Of a stretch of DNA of 64,000 bases, positions 27,401-57,095 are shown piece after piece. How positions within the stretch are numbered: position 1 is the stretch's first letter; every line of letters begins with the position of its first letter. Made by a program: the position numbers and the translations under genes. This DNA is from Engraulis encrasicolus (taxonomy: Eukaryota; Chordata; Actinopteri; Clupeiformes; Engraulidae): positions 56,035,363 to 56,099,362 of the forward strand of contig NC_085861.1 of the NCBI RefSeq assembly GCF_034702125.1, given 5' to 3'. A model generated the notes under the pieces. It was not told the DNA's origin and ran no database searches. It saw only the letters and a list, made by a program, of their open reading frames with translations.

Positions 27401-30111
27401 TCTTGTAGAGAGAGGTTGGTGTTCATGATTTCTCACTGCTTTTTTAAATTGCTTGGTCGACATACATTAAACACATCCCAGTGAACTACGTAAGCGATCT
27501 TTTCATGTGTGTTTTTGCTATTCATTTCACCGGGATACCGCTCCATGCCGGCGTGAAAATTCTGCTCGAGTTGGATTTTCCAAATGCTGCACTGAGCCGT
27601 CTCCCACACCACTACCACCCAACTTACCGCCGTGTTGGTGTGGAAGGATTAATAGGTTTCCATGCATTCTCGCTACTGCCGGTAAAAATTGCTTCAGTCC
27701 CACCAGTGGCAGCAGGGTCGGTGTGAATGAACCCTAGGTTTCAATTTTACCTATCAAAGGCATTCATAACTGGAGCATCAAGGCAGATATGCAGCACAAT
27801 ACAATACACAATATTCCACACTCCTTCTCCCTCATTCTCCCTCTTCTCCCTGATGAGTTTCATGGCAAAATGACAAATCCATTTCGGAGAATATTAGACA
27901 TTAACAAGTTCATTAACAGTATTTTTTCCAGCAGACTATTATTTGAACTAATTGATGACCACTGACCAGTGACATATTTTTCAAACCCAGGATATACTTT
28001 GATCAATTTCAGGTAGTAATAATTCATTTAAAAAAAATAAAAAAACAAATGCAGCATATTCACCATAATACTGTAAAACATTTTTAATTAGTTTGAAATC
28101 AATTCAGGATGAACATAGAATGAGGAGTGAAATGTTTCCAAGCTCAGAGACGTCAAGTTGATTGAAGCTAAACCTTTTGGACATTTGTGTCAATGTTTTT
28201 AATTTTATATTGGTGTGTGACTTTTGTATGCAATCCACCGACAGATGTGTTGGCCTAATTTAGCAGAAATCAAGGAGATGACAAGCGGGTCTGAAGACAC
28301 CAAGGACTTTGCTCTGTATCCAGTAATCATTTGTTGGGTGGGTACTGCTCTGAATCTGAAGTAATGAGTTGTAAAGACAGGAAGAGCAGCTACTCTGTGA
28401 ATTGACCCGTTTTGGAAGGAGAGTGGTTACTTTACTACACAGATTACTGCCGCTTGTGAACAGAGTTTTAACTGTCTAAACATTTCTAAATTGCAACTGG
28501 AAAATGTTCCATATTTATATTTGGGTACACTAAGCTTCCTAAAAATTACTGTTTGAGTGTGAATCAGTGTGAAATCTTCCAACCCAAACTATCACTATCT
28601 GTAAAACTATTTCAGCTGTGTGACGTGAGTGAGGTGTAGTTGTACCAACAAATGCACCCTGGAAATGAACACTGAATATGTGCCCTGCTCTTATTTGGAC
28701 TGTGCATCTTTTCTCAGGTATATTTGAATGTCTCAGATTGTGTCTCCACCCAAAGCGAAAATGATGAGGCACCCAATGTCATGACCCTGGCTGAAGATGT
28801 CCAGAACAGAAATATTTTATTATACTGTGTCCAAGTTTGCTACAATAAGGTAAGTATTTGAAATGCACAAAAAATCCAAAATAGATTCCTCTCAGGGTCA
28901 ACCATCTTGTGGAGTAACTCAGTAACTAACTCAGTTACTTTTTTGGATCACTAACTAGTAACAATAACTAGTTACGTTTTCAAAGTAACATGCCCAGCAC
29001 CGCTGACAGCTTTTGCTGGGCCCAGGATAAAGTCATCTGAAAGGGCCCAATGTAATGGGTACCCAATTCTGCGCCCCCTGTCTCCCTGGGCCCAGGACAG
29101 CATACTTGTTTGTCCCCCGCTGTCGGCAGGCCTGAACGTGCCCAACACTGCCTTTCATATTCTAGTGCCAGCCCAAGGCCCCCTGAACTTAGCCTAGCGA
29201 CGCCATCCTATGTTCTCCACCCAAAGATTTTGGCTCCGCACATCGTCTGGCAAAAGCCTCCAGCTCGGTTCTCTCAGTGTTTAGCCAATCAGCAAACAGT
29301 TGAGAGTGGTGACGCAGAACTCACCCGCAAGCTCTTTTACTGATTGGTTAAGGTAACTATATTCACATGTTTGTTTTGTTATTTGTATGCTTTTGCACAA
29401 TATGGATTTTAATTTGAATTCGGAACTCCAATGAATTTAAATGGCAGAGTAAGATCAGACCATCTCCCACCCTCCACGGAGACAGATTCCTCTTGGCTTT
29501 TGCCAGACTGTTTGACGGAGTCAACAGTGGCTTTCACCCAGGCTACCCTGGACTGAACTGTGTGTCAGGATTCCCCATATGATTCCCTCTCTGATGTGTG
29601 TGAACCTGCATGAATGTTGTGCATGTAAATATTGTTTCCCACTGAATTTAATTATGTATTATAGATGGCAGATTTTCATCCCTACTAGTTCAAGATTCAG
29701 TATGTTATAAAGTATATGTGTAAAAGAAATGAAAAGCTTTGTTGCAAAACATAAAATTAAATCCATTTTCAGGAAATTTACATGTTTGTATTGGGCATTG
29801 CATTGCATTGCAAAACGCATTTATATAGGTTTAAAAATTATGTTCTCAAAATATTTGAATTGCATGAATTGATACATAGATGATAGGCCATCTGAACACT
29901 CATTTCCAATAATAAAATGCAAAAGTAAAAAAATGGTGCTTACCTTTTTTTTGCAACAAAAGCCTAAACATTTCATTCTGTTTCTCTGTCCATGTTGTAT
30001 GTTTAGCCCTGCACACTATGGGAGAGGAGAGTGAAGAAAGTTTGTGAAATTACTGCAGGCCTTATCAGACAGCGAAGCTCTTCCCTCATTGGACAAATTC
30101 TGCAGGCATGA
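12793..30111 (+). CDS. crppa: D-ribitol-5-phosphate cytidylyltransferase (CRPPA/ISPD), 10 coding exons
   Basis: Makes CDP-ribitol, the donor used by FKTN and FKRP to build the ribitol-phosphate unit of the alpha-dystroglycan O-mannosyl glycan; the enzyme is cytosolic. Exons: 12793-13019, 16562-16838, 18631-18780, 20864-20968, 25821-25866, 26133-26230, 26727-26798, 28245-28337, 28718-28849, 30007-30111. All junctions are GT/AG and phases agree, giving 434 residues (human about 450, also ten coding exons). The N-terminal IspD-like nucleotide-binding loop reads [19 protein letters not shown]; exon 2 carries [10 protein letters not shown] and [11 protein letters not shown]; exon 3 RPLVSTVV and [14 protein letters not shown]; exon 4 [16 protein letters not shown]. 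The C-terminal part (exons 6-10) is more diverged but keeps NRNILLY and the ending [11 protein letters not shown]. The start is the first Met of the exon-1 frame. The family loop usually has Met where this protein has Thr (ERT). No alternative identity is likely. Confidence 0.96.
13020..13366 (+). other. crppa intron 1, proximal part
   Basis: Donor GTAATT at 13020. No repeat or gene is recognised before the L2 tail at 13367. Confidence 0.5.
13367..15404 (-). mobile_element. L2/Maui-clade LINE in crppa intron 1, frameshifted and internally deleted
   Basis: Minus-strand frames at 14958-15539, 14704-14961 and 13601-14788 read as one LINE ORF2 broken by two frameshifts. The endonuclease part includes [19 protein letters not shown] and [11 protein letters not shown]. 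The reverse transcriptase part includes [82 protein letters not shown] and the catalytic FADDTTV. After [14 protein letters not shown] the frame jumps to RTLRARKE and then [12 protein letters not shown], so the block normally between them is deleted. A 3' UTR and a (CTCTA)n-type tail lie at 13367-13600. The 5' boundary near 15404 abuts text shared with the TTAA MITE family. Confidence 0.85.
15405..16154. other. crppa intron 1, distal part
   Basis: 15405-15450 matches the left part of the TTAA MITE family (GGTACTGCAACTATGCTGCT). The rest has no recognised gene. Short frames have no splice context. Confidence 0.45.
16155..16335 (+). mobile_element. Tc1/mariner transposase C-terminal remnant
   Basis: Read in one frame, 16168-16310 gives [10 protein letters not shown], a stop, INTHGQTPGL and then SLIENL, a stop, [16 protein letters not shown]. 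This is the last conserved block of Tc1 transposases (..WP-x-QSPDLNPIENLW..), with stops at two conserved positions. A sister fragment is at 60175-60305. Confidence 0.7.
16880..17410 (-). mobile_element. L2-type LINE fragment in crppa intron 2
   Basis: 17072-17293 on the minus strand reads [17 protein letters not shown] then [19 protein letters not shown] and [12 protein letters not shown]. This is the segment after the RT domain of L2 elements, the block that is deleted from the L2 copy at 13367. Downstream frames are degraded. Confidence 0.75.
17607..18270. mobile_element. Inverted-repeat (MITE-like) element
   Basis: The left end starts AGGCCACACCAATTTAATTT and continues through GTTGGTTCTC. 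The right end at 18237-18270 is its reverse complement. The roughly 30-bp termini are nearly perfect and the interior is unrelated, without a transposase. Flanks are TTTA on the left and TTAA on the right, so the target site is unclear. Confidence 0.75.
18406..18486. repeat. (TTTC)n microsatellite
   Basis: About twenty TTTC units with one TTAT interruption, about 145 bp before crppa exon 3. The polypyrimidine run lies on the sense strand upstream of the exon acceptor. Confidence 0.95.
19882..20659 (-). mobile_element. TTAA-flanked MITE, copy B, carrying a nested element
   Basis: TTAA lies at both ends. Terminal text AAGGTGCACTGTGT.. / ..ACACAGTGCACCTT matches copies A and C, in the opposite orientation. 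The interior (CCAGAATTCATGCTG, GCCATTTTGAATTTCC) aligns to copy C on either side of an insertion at 20044-20393. Confidence 0.8.
20044..20393. mobile_element. MITE nested in MITE copy B
   Basis: The ends are CTAGCCTGGTAAACCAG and CTGGTTTATCAGGCTAG (one mismatch). It is flanked by GTCTTCT on both sides (20037-20043 and 20394-20400), a 7-bp (possibly 8-bp) target duplication that suggests a hAT-like transposase. Copy C continues without this block and serves as the empty site. Confidence 0.8.
21754..21999. mobile_element. Nested inverted-repeat MITE
   Basis: TATATGAAGAGTTCAGATGC followed by AAAACCCCCTAA at the left end is mirrored at the right end (21968-21999). The interior has no coding potential. 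Confidence 0.8.
22623..22809. mobile_element. hAT-type MITE with perfect 8-bp target-site duplication
   Basis: The ends are CAGTGTTGCCAGATTGGG and ..CATCTGGCAACCCTG. ACTGTCAT flanks both sides (22615-22622 and 22810-22817). It is only 187 bp long and non-autonomous. Confidence 0.9.
23523..24459. mobile_element. Nested inverted-repeat element
   Basis: GGAATTCTCCTTTGGCTAAG then GCCCGCCCT at 23523 pairs with AGGGCGGGGCTTAGCCAAAG then GCGAATTGCC ending at 24459. The interior (about 940 bp) has short frames only; no transposase is recognised. Confidence 0.7.
24705..24950. mobile_element. Palindromic MITE
   Basis: The two halves are near-complete reverse complements: the left arm (TTTTAATGGTTCAC..GTGTAATAACCAGTGTAACA) pairs with the right arm over about 110 bp. 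The right end reads GGTTCACC-type text into AAGGTGTTACC. Confidence 0.75.
25867..30006 (+). other. crppa introns 5-9
   Basis: Introns 5 to 9 lie between the listed exons. Intron 6 (26231-26726) has a short CA array (about 26527-26560) and a LINE-like tail (TTGAATC units, 26655-26682). Intron 7 (26799-28244) has no recognised repeat. Intron 9 (28850-30006) has GGGCCC-rich repeat text and an inverted-repeat element at 29190-29547. Confidence 0.6.
29190..29547. mobile_element. Inverted-repeat (MITE-like) element in crppa intron 9
   Basis: Ends with TAGCCTAGCGACGCC and ..CACCCAGGCTA. An inner pair, TCTGGCAAAAGCC and GGCTTTTGCCAGA, supports a symmetric element. Boundaries are approximate. Confidence 0.5.
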
Positions 30112-30219
30112 ATACATTCACCAAGGGGCAAAAAGTTGTTTACAGCGCACAGCAATAATGAGTACACGAGTATAAGATTTTGAACAATATTTCAATAGCT
30201 ATTGTGTTTGAATGAGTTC

Positions 30220-30349
30220 CGGGATGCATTTCTCGAAACCATAGTTGCTAACTACATTAGCTAATTTGCTGTTTGCAATGCAATTTTCCATTGACAACTA
30301 CCCAAGTTGCTAAATGGCTAGCAACTATGCTTTCAAGAACGCACCCCAG
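30220..30349. mobile_element. Short palindromic MITE in the crppa 3' flank
   Basis: GGGATGCATTTCTCGAAACC then ATAGTTGCTAAC mirrors GTTGCTA..GCAACTATGCTTTCAAGAACGCACCCC. It lies about 110 bp after the crppa stop codon, so it may be part of the 3' UTR. Confidence 0.65.
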
Positions 30350-30375
30350 ATCAGGTGTCTTTATACTTTATGTAT

Positions 30376-30496
30376 GGAATAGCGGACGACGAGGTGTCCC
30401 GATATCAAGGGACGGCTGCGCCGTCGGGCTGTTTAGAACGCTCCGCCTCGTCCATTATTTCCCTTGATATCGGGACACCTCGTCGTCCGCTATTCC
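30376..30496. repeat. Perfect 37-bp inverted repeat (hairpin), 47-nt loop
   Basis: The left arm 30376-30412 begins GGAATAGCGGACGACGAGGT. The right arm 30460-30496 is its exact reverse complement. The loop is GC-rich and contains its own short palindrome (ACGGCTGCGCCGT). Likely part of a DNA transposon spanning roughly 30350-30990. Confidence 0.9.
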
Positions 30497-30693
30497 GCTT
30501 ATCACCCGGTTACCAGCATTTAAGTAGGCCTATTAATGTATTAATTTATTAATAAGTTGATCTAAGGCTTTGTGAGAAAGTAGATTCACCACTGCGCTTT
30601 GTACGTTGCTATGGGCACCACTTCCTAATCTAGTGAGACGCGCCTCCATCGGAGGCATAGTCTAAGGACGCGCACAGAATGTTGGGGTTACTT

Positions 30694-30847
30694 GACAACC
30701 AAATGCGATAGAATTGACGACTGGATTTTTGACTTGACAACGAGAGGCAATAGAATTAGTAACGGGGTCTTCACTAGACAACCAGATGCGATAGAACTAA
30801 CGACGCGGTCTTGACTAGACAACCAGATGCGATAGAACTAGCAACGG
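30694..30847. repeat. Tandem repeat, about 41-bp unit, four copies
   Basis: Each unit starts GACAAC and includes GCGATAGAA or a variant (GACAACCAGATGCGATAGAA). The third unit and the partial fourth are nearly identical; the first two are diverged. Just downstream, 30910-30940 has a short hairpin GGTGTCCT..AGGACACC. Confidence 0.85.
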
Positions 30848-33090
30848 CACTTCGCCAGAAAGTTAGAAAAGAAGCAACTTGGACGCCCGCACGCCCGCAT
30901 GACATCATAGGTGTCCTGCTACCGGGGAATAAAGGACACCTGCTCAGCCAATCAGAAGACGTTCCGTTTGCTCACTGGGTGATAACACTGAATCACTCTC
31001 ATGTCTTCTGAAAATCAGTATTGGCCATAGGTGTGTCTTAGGGGTCGTTTGCAAGTTGAAAAAGAACACAATGACCAACAATAATGGGCATCTATGTACA
31101 CCTATATATTCATAATTCCATCAATGAAAGCAGCTCTCAATCACCTGCAGTACTCAGGCAGACCCACAAAAGAGCTGTATCCCGAACATGTTTCACTTTA
31201 GGCACCATGCGTTTTTCTCAGCATCAAATGTGTATGGTGTTTGAGATGAATAATACAATGCATGGTGGAGTCAATTCCAAAAAGATTGATCTTGGGATCA
31301 AAGTATCAGAGTCAGAAAATAGAGTCTCATTAGTGTCAGAGTATAGAGTCCCATCAGCCCTCATTTTTGTTAGAGTTAGGCATGGGAAAGTCTTGGGCTT
31401 GGCAGGCTTTTTTGTGACTGGGATGTAGGACAGGCTTCTTTGTTGGATGACACGCACATACACCTTTCCTCAACATGTGCGATGTGTTGCGTCATGTGAC
31501 ATAATCACCCCAGTGAAGATTTCTACTTGTACTGATGTTGTACGTTCAACAGGTTGTGGAGGTACTGTATATTTTGTGTTTATGGAAATATTATTCAAAA
31601 ACGTTACTTTTTTCAAAAGTTATTATTGCTGTGCACTGTAATTTCACCATGCAACACCTATCTCTGCAACTTATTTTACTGCTTTTAATGTATGTTTAAT
31701 GAGACTGTGTTCCATTCATCTCTCTTGTTTGTTGTCATGCCACGTGTGTCATTTTGTCACTTTTAGTGTATGTTACACTGTAGTAAAAGATATCTGTAGA
31801 ATGCAAATGAACTATTACAATGTGCAAATGCAAATGCAAAGCCATTGCCCATTGATGCAGTACATGACCATACATTGTTATAGAGGAATTTGGTCAGTTT
31901 TCTAAATGTTTGTCAATCGTTGCGTTAAGGAAAGTTGTTAGCAGAGAAACCCATGAGGAAATCCATACTTCACTTTAATTTGAAATTTATTTTACAAAGG
32001 GACAGCAGATTAACATTTAAGACAAATGCAAAATATACAAGATTATAGCTGTAAGGCTAATTTCCGTCTAGAAGGTTTATGCTCTTATTTCCACCAAAGT
32101 GTCTTATACAGGGCAAGCTTTAGTTTCAATGTTGCCATAGTGCCATTGTTCTTGCTGCATCAAAACATATTAAGCCCTACAGTAGCTCTATCGCAGAATA
32201 TCACCATCATTTCAGACTGTCCTGTCGCAACAGCTCATGGGAAACTCATTGGTGGCATTCCGTGGTCAAGCTAATGTGTTACCTGTGTGTTGTGATGCAT
32301 TAATAACTATATGAGTGTCGTCAGCTGCTTGATCAGATTTGTTAAATAAACAATGTGTACATTTTCAAAGTCCTCAAATGTCTTGTTACTTGCCACAGTT
32401 ATGCTATCTCCTTGCTACTTGACGCTGCCTACCTCCTCCTCTGATTGCCCATGAATGCGGCTCGTTCATTTGGGATGTTTGGGCGACACACTCCCTTTCT
32501 TTCTACCATCACGCCAACTGTAATGCATGTCAGGGTGTTCAAGGCCATGGAAGCATGAGCTCAGCCAAACATATTGACCATTAATGTTGCCATTTTTTTT
32601 ACACAGCAAGGACGGCTCATTGAGCCTTTGACACAGTAGCTGAATCCTATTTAAAGGAGCCCTTTCAGATTAAGGGTAAGTATGCGGTCATATTGTTGTA
32701 CTGTTGTCTATCTAATGTAAGAATCATATGTTTTGAAACTTCAATGGAGTTGGGGTTTGTAGAAATACAATTGCCATGAAACAGTCAGAGTAGCCAATAC
32801 GGCTCTGCTATATCTGGTCTCATACTGCCACCTGCTGGTTAAAAGTTGTAGCCGTCTTGTCTGAAAACAAAAGCGCACAGTGAAAACAGCAAGTAGCTCA
32901 TGAAGTTAGCTACTATGGCTTTGAGAAAGGTTTGTATTTGTTACAGGTGGGAGGTGCGCGTTGCCAGGAGGTCCCTCCACTTATTATCAACTACCCCGAG
33001 GAGCATTGTACATCCGAGCACGCCAAGACACTAGACTCAGAGTAGTTAAAGTCATACATTTATTTACTTGAGTGGGCAAAGAGTTCTGTA

Positions 33091-36000
33091 TGCATGTGTA
33101 ATGGGCATTCCTCAAAAATGTACAGGTTTGATGGATAATGTACTTTCCTATGAATTATATAAGTCAAAATGTATCCGTCGTACACTTTTTCAGCAATATA
33201 ATGCAAGGTTAGTTTGATGCTGAAGCCTGTAGGAGGGTGGGTCAAATCCCAGTGATTGCTATATCATATCTGTAGGGTGTGGGCATTCAGAAAATATATG
33301 GGTTTGCTAGTTTAATATAAATTATACACCTATTTAGGCCCAAAACCTCTAACTGTCCAATGGATTTCAATGGAAATCAATGCATTTCAATGTACTGCAA
33401 AGCACATTACATAGGCCTAACTAAGGTATAGTGGAATGTAGGAAGTTGTGAGATGCCTCAATGCACATTATATCACATCTACAGTGTATAGACCTAAGAC
33501 AATATATGGATTGGATAGCTTACTAAGAATAACCCACTTATTTTAGACCCACAACTCATGGTCGTCCATTAAAAATCAATGCATTTAAAAGTATGAAATA
33601 TTTAGGACTTTGCAGAGCTTATGTAGGGATAGAGGAAGTTAGGAGATGTTTAAATGCATATTATGAACCTTTGGAAAATATATGGATTAGATTGCTAAAT
33701 GCACATAATTCAGGTACTTTAGATGCTGACCATTGAAATGCATTGCAAATACAAGTTCTGCAATTACATTGTAGAACTAAGGTGGAGGAGTGGAGGAAGT
33801 TGGGAGATATCACAACACAAATGTCACATCCAGTGGATCTTTAGAAAGCCTACATACATTATGTTAAATAATCTTTTTTCAGTCAGTGGGCCTGGACACA
33901 TTTAGCCTATATTTCTAATAAATTAAAGTGATGGTAGGCATGTGCTGGAGATGCATGCTAAGATGTCCTAAAATGGGCCAGAGTGCTATCAATACAAACT
34001 TGATAACGCTTACTGCTTTACCTGAAATGTGGCAATTTTGTTTTGTTGAACCTCAAACCCATACGCACTGGTAGTATTGGGTCACCCATGAAGTGAAAAA
34101 ATGTTGCCTGCTCTCGTTTTATCATATAGCCTACTTGCAGTTATGGAAAAAGTTTCTGACACCCTGTGGATGATTAGTTGATGGGCATGTGGATGTTATT
34201 TTCAGAAAGTACTATTCAATGGCTGACCAGGCATAATAGATCTTGATAGAGACCATAGTGTCTTGGTTGCAAAAATGGCTCAACTTGAGTCTACAGGAGG
34301 TGGACACTTGAGTGTTTGAAAACAAGATTAATTAGGACAAGGCAAGAGGTCAAGAGGATACGTAACTCTCAGAATGGCATTTGCAAAAGAAGAAATGAGA
34401 ATTTAATGACACTAACTGTTCAATGAAAAGAAAGCAAATAGTGCATTCAGAATCCTTCACACATAACATGGCAATTGCACCTATGGTATGTTGTTTTAAC
34501 AAATTATAATGTGTGTGAATTATAATTTTCAAAATCTGCATTACTATTATCATAATCAGCCAGGTTGGGCTATTATATCTAGTCTTCCAAAAACTCAGTC
34601 ATGAAGAGATTCAGTGTTTGCGTTATAGCTGTATAGAAAACGTGGTGAATGATAAATGATGAAGTTGAATTTAGGAGCTGTTTGCCATTTGTTGGGTCCT
34701 GTGGCTTTTCCCCCATCCAATCAGCATCATTGGTGATTGCTGGTTGCTGGCGCAACAAATTGGAGAACGATAGGGGTAAATTTCATGAACAGTTTCAATT
34801 TCTGAGTAATGAGCTGGTTTTAGAACACATGACACTAACGACCTCTGGCTCAGTTCCTCTGGCTTTTGAGGGTGTCTTTGAACTTCATACTGTAAACCCT
34901 TACTGGGAAGTGACAGGGTGATCATACCTGTGCTTTTGGTGGCTGTGAGACCCTTGCCGGCTGCGATGTACCTTTCCATGGTACAATGTATTAAATAATG
35001 AGCTGTTTTTTTGAGGGCATGTGGGGGCAATCTCCAAAGGAAATGGCTGTATGAATAGGAAACTGAAGGATACACCAATATCTCCAGCCTTCTTGGGAGC
35101 TGATGCTGCCTCATTCCCATCGCAGGTCTCCAATTGCACTAAGTAACCACAAGTGATGCCTTTTCCCTCACCACTGATCTCACAATACAGTATGTCTGAA
35201 TTCAGTGTCATCTGTAGCCATGCCTTGGTGCACTGCAAGTTGTGAGATTGGTAATGGACATCTTGAAACTTCAAGCCACATCTTGATGTAAGCTGAAAGT
35301 CCTCTTTCCAGTTGCTGTTCAAATGGGCACTTTCTTAAATGGGGAGGCACATCACTCGGAGAAGCTCATGGGGTATGGCGCCAAAGACCATGAAGATGAC
35401 ATGGAGGTTCTTTTTTCCAGCTTAGTTGTTTGGATTTAATGTCAGGTCATGCTGTGTGTTACCCAGACATGCCACCCTTTGAACAGTATCAATGTGCATG
35501 ATTGCCCATCCTTTGTGAAATAACACTGAAAAGGAGATTACTTTCCAAGATAGAGATCAGGACCCCACCAGCTCTACACATGCAGTCAATGATTTCAATT
35601 CACTTTGTGTGCTTCACTCTACTATTCGACTCAGAGGCAACAATCAATGCAAGGCACATATACTAGTTTCCCTTGAATATCTTTTCTATCAAATCCCTGT
35701 GAGATTCCTTCTTCCCTCCAGCATGTTTGTGGAGTTATATTCCCGCTGGTTGGTGTTCTCACAAGTCTGTAGTATAGTTATTGTTCATCATGTACTTACT
35801 CATTCTCAAACATCTCAGTCACAACTCGTATGAAATTAAACAGGACTCACCTGATGCCATTTCTGTCTGTATCATGATGTACCTAGTCTTATCTGTCTTT
35901 GACACTACAGCAGTCAACACACCCAACATACCCAGCAAGTCAGATTGTAAGGTATGTTTAAAAAAAGACACATTTTTAGAAAAAGTAATGATCTAGTTTA

Positions 36001-37405
36001 GTTCCAGACAAAATGAAAATACTGTTATGCAGGATCTCCATGTACTGTGCTTGAAACTGATGTGTGTGCAATTGCAATCGCATCTTCCAGTTTTCTCCGT
36101 TACACTTTAGACCTACCTTCATTCTGTAATATAGCCTAGTTTGATTTGATTTTCAATGGCTAGATGAGTTTTGAGTCTAAAATAACTGTACTGCATATCA
36201 AGCCCATTTGTTTTCCCAAGGTCTACATAGCTTTATAATGTGCATTGAGAGATCTGTCAACTTACATTGAGCTATACCTTAGTTCTGTAATGCACTTTGC
36301 ATTACCTGGAAGTGCTTTGATTTTCAATGGACGGCTATGAGGTTTGGGTCTAAATAACTCTGTAATGTGTATCAAACTGTCTAATCCAGGGGTGCCCAAC
36401 CTATTCCAACTGGGGGTCCCCTTGAAATGTTCATACTTCTTCAGGGCTCATCACTGACTGAATAAATAAAACAAAACATACACTACAAACAAATATGATT
36501 TTGATTTTTAGAAAATGATTTCAAGTCTCACTTGGAATACAGTAAGGGCCAACCAGTGGGCCCAGGCCTAAAGTTCGAGAATCATTGATCTAGTCCATAT
36601 ACTTTCTAAAGGTCTAGATGTGATATAATATGCATTGGGACAACTCACAATTTCCTACATTAATCTACAACACATTTCTGTAATATACTTTGCATTACAT
36701 TGCAACGCATGGGATTTCATTCAAATCCATTGGACAATTATGAGTTCTAGGCCTAAAATAGCAGCATACCTTATATTAGGCGATCAAAGAACCCATGTTT
36801 TTTTCTGAAAGCACACACTCTCCAGATATGATATGGCAAAAGTTGCAATCCAACCTATCCCCCTGGGGTCTCCCAACTTCCTCTATCCGTACTTAAGTCC
36901 TGTAAAGTACTTTGTACTTTGAAATGCATTTATTTTTAATGGACGGCCATGAGTTGTGGGTATAAAATAACTGTGTCATTTCTATTAAGCTATCCAATCC
37001 ATTTATTTTCCAAGGTCTACACACTCCAGATGTGATATAATGTGCATTGTGACATCTCCCAACTCCCTACATTCCTCTATACCATAGTTATGTAATGTGT
37101 TTGGGATTACATTGAAATGCATTGATTTCCATTGAAATCCATTAGACAGTTATGGGTTTTTGGCCTAAATAGGTGTATAATTTATATTAAACTAGCAAAC
37201 CCATATATTTTCTGAAAGCCCACACGCTACAGATATGATATAGCAAGTATTAGGATTTGACCCACCCTCCTACAGGCTTCTGCATCAATCTAACCTTGCA
37301 TTATATTGCTGAAAAAGTGTATGACGGATATATTTTGACCTATATAATTCATAGGAAAGCACATTATCCATCAAAACTGTATATTTTCAAAATCCCCAAG
37401 GTGTT
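33091..37405. mobile_element. Large imperfect foldback element (about 4.3 kb)
   Basis: 33091-33900 and 36150-37405 are inverted homologous arms. For example, both arms translate, on opposite strands, MTHPPTGF then LTLHYIAEKVYDGYILTYII. The right arm consists of about five diverged units of roughly 210-230 bp, each with a TTTTCAATGGACGGC-type motif and CCATATATTTTC-type text. The centre (33960-36150) holds degraded frames, the best on the minus strand at 34900-35322 (LTSRCGLKFQDVHYQS, ILYCEISGEGKGITCGY), not assigned to a family. The right arm carries a hAT-like insert at 36388-36592. Confidence 0.65.
36388..36592. mobile_element. hAT-like MITE inside the foldback arm
   Basis: Starts CAGGGGTGCCCAACC and ends near GAGAATCATTG. 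The flanks GTCTAATC and ATCTAGTC are a near 8-bp duplication. Neighbouring arm units run through the same point uninterrupted (CTATCCAATCCATTTATTTT). Confidence 0.6.
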
Positions 37406-37824
37406 TACATGTGATGTAACATCAATGAAAATATATCCCATCATCACAGACACTTGCATACGCCTACATCCATATATAGGCATGTATTGCGAAATGCACT
37501 GGGTGTCATTATAAAAGTGAGTAAAAATATAAGAAAGCTACCACTTCCAGAGGGCTATCATACCAAATAATGTCCCTCAGGCATGGAGGATTACAAAAAA
37601 CATTGATAGACTTTGCCACCCCAGGTGATACCAATATGTGAAAATTTGGCCTCTGGCTCATGCCCTAAAGGGGCAGGGATTAGAAGGGTTTTTTTTTATG
37701 CCGTGAGAACTTCTTCCTCTGACTGACTCAGGAAATAGCCCTAGGCAGCTAGACAGTGCGGAAACAATTCTGTGTCGAGAATCAGAACGTGTAGTTTTGT
37801 CAAAACCCTTTTCGAATATTCGTC
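37406..37824. other. Region upstream of the first recognised igflr1 exon
   Basis: Should contain the igflr1 promoter, 5' UTR and possibly a signal-peptide exon, but none can be pinned down. A T-rich run at 37690-37700 precedes a moderately GC-rich stretch. Confidence 0.4.
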
Positions 37825-56376
<18,552 letters not shown>

Positions 56377-56399
56377 ACTTTTATATAAATTAGAATTAG

Positions 56400-57095
56400 A
56401 GAACAAGCAAATATGTTTATCTTGGTCTCTCACACGACATGGTTCCAGTGATCCATATCCTTGGTCTGTTCATCTCTCTTGAGACCAAGATAAACAAATT
56501 TGCTTTAGATGGTGTCAAGCATGTGTGATGGTAAACAAGTGAGTTTAAAAAAAAATAGCCAAGCATGATAGTGGGACTGACATGGTTTGGGGATGCATGA
56601 ATGCTGTCAACATTGGCAATCTGAAATACACCTAAAAGAAACATGCATGTCAACATGCACTGTGACTACTGAAGCAGATCATGATATTCCCCATAGGATT
56701 ACATTCAAATGAAACACCAATCAATTTAAGCCAGATGCAGAATCAAAATGTAAAAGTTCAATGCGAAGAAAGGTTGAAACGCACACTGATGACCTCCCTT
56801 TTCATCCCTTTTCATTTCGATTCATTTCGAGATGATTCGAGCCAACACAGCCCCTTCTCTACCCGATTTTCATCTGGGGTGTACTCACTTTTGTGAGTAC
56901 ATGTTCGAACATTAATGGCTGTATTTTGTTTTTTTCTGAGTGAACAAGAAATGTAAGCGGTTAAATAAGTTGTTAAAAGGTCACTAATCATTGTGTCAAA
57001 GTGAAATTTCTGTAATGCTTTGCTATGAAAAGATATACTCAAAAATCTGCAAAAACTGTGAGGGTGTATTCACTTTTGTGATATACTGTATTTGG
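56400..57095 (-). mobile_element. Tc1/mariner remnant (copy 3)
   Basis: Inverted homologue of copy 1: its terminal text (ATATACTGTA-adjacent, CACAATGATTAGTGACCTTT when reversed) and internal text align to 3952-5060 without the 503-bp insert. The palindromic transposase segment KINKFALDGVKHV is at 56480-56545. It begins directly after the igflr1 stop codon, so it may form part of the igflr1 3' UTR. Confidence 0.75.

Larger units (their letters stand above)
30112..33090. other. Intergenic between crppa and the large foldback
   Basis: Holds the crppa 3' UTR (its end cannot be fixed; possible AATAAA signals are at about 30928 and 32345), a small palindromic MITE (30220-30349), the 37-bp hairpin and 41-bp tandem units listed below, and otherwise no recognised gene. 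Confidence 0.5.

Noticed and set aside
30694..30847. CRISPR array
   Set aside because: The 41-bp units are contiguous and diverged with no spacers, in a vertebrate genome.
34649..35322. Host gene in the centre of the foldback
   Set aside because: Frames on both strands are short and broken, with no splice sites joining them; kept only as an unassigned segment.
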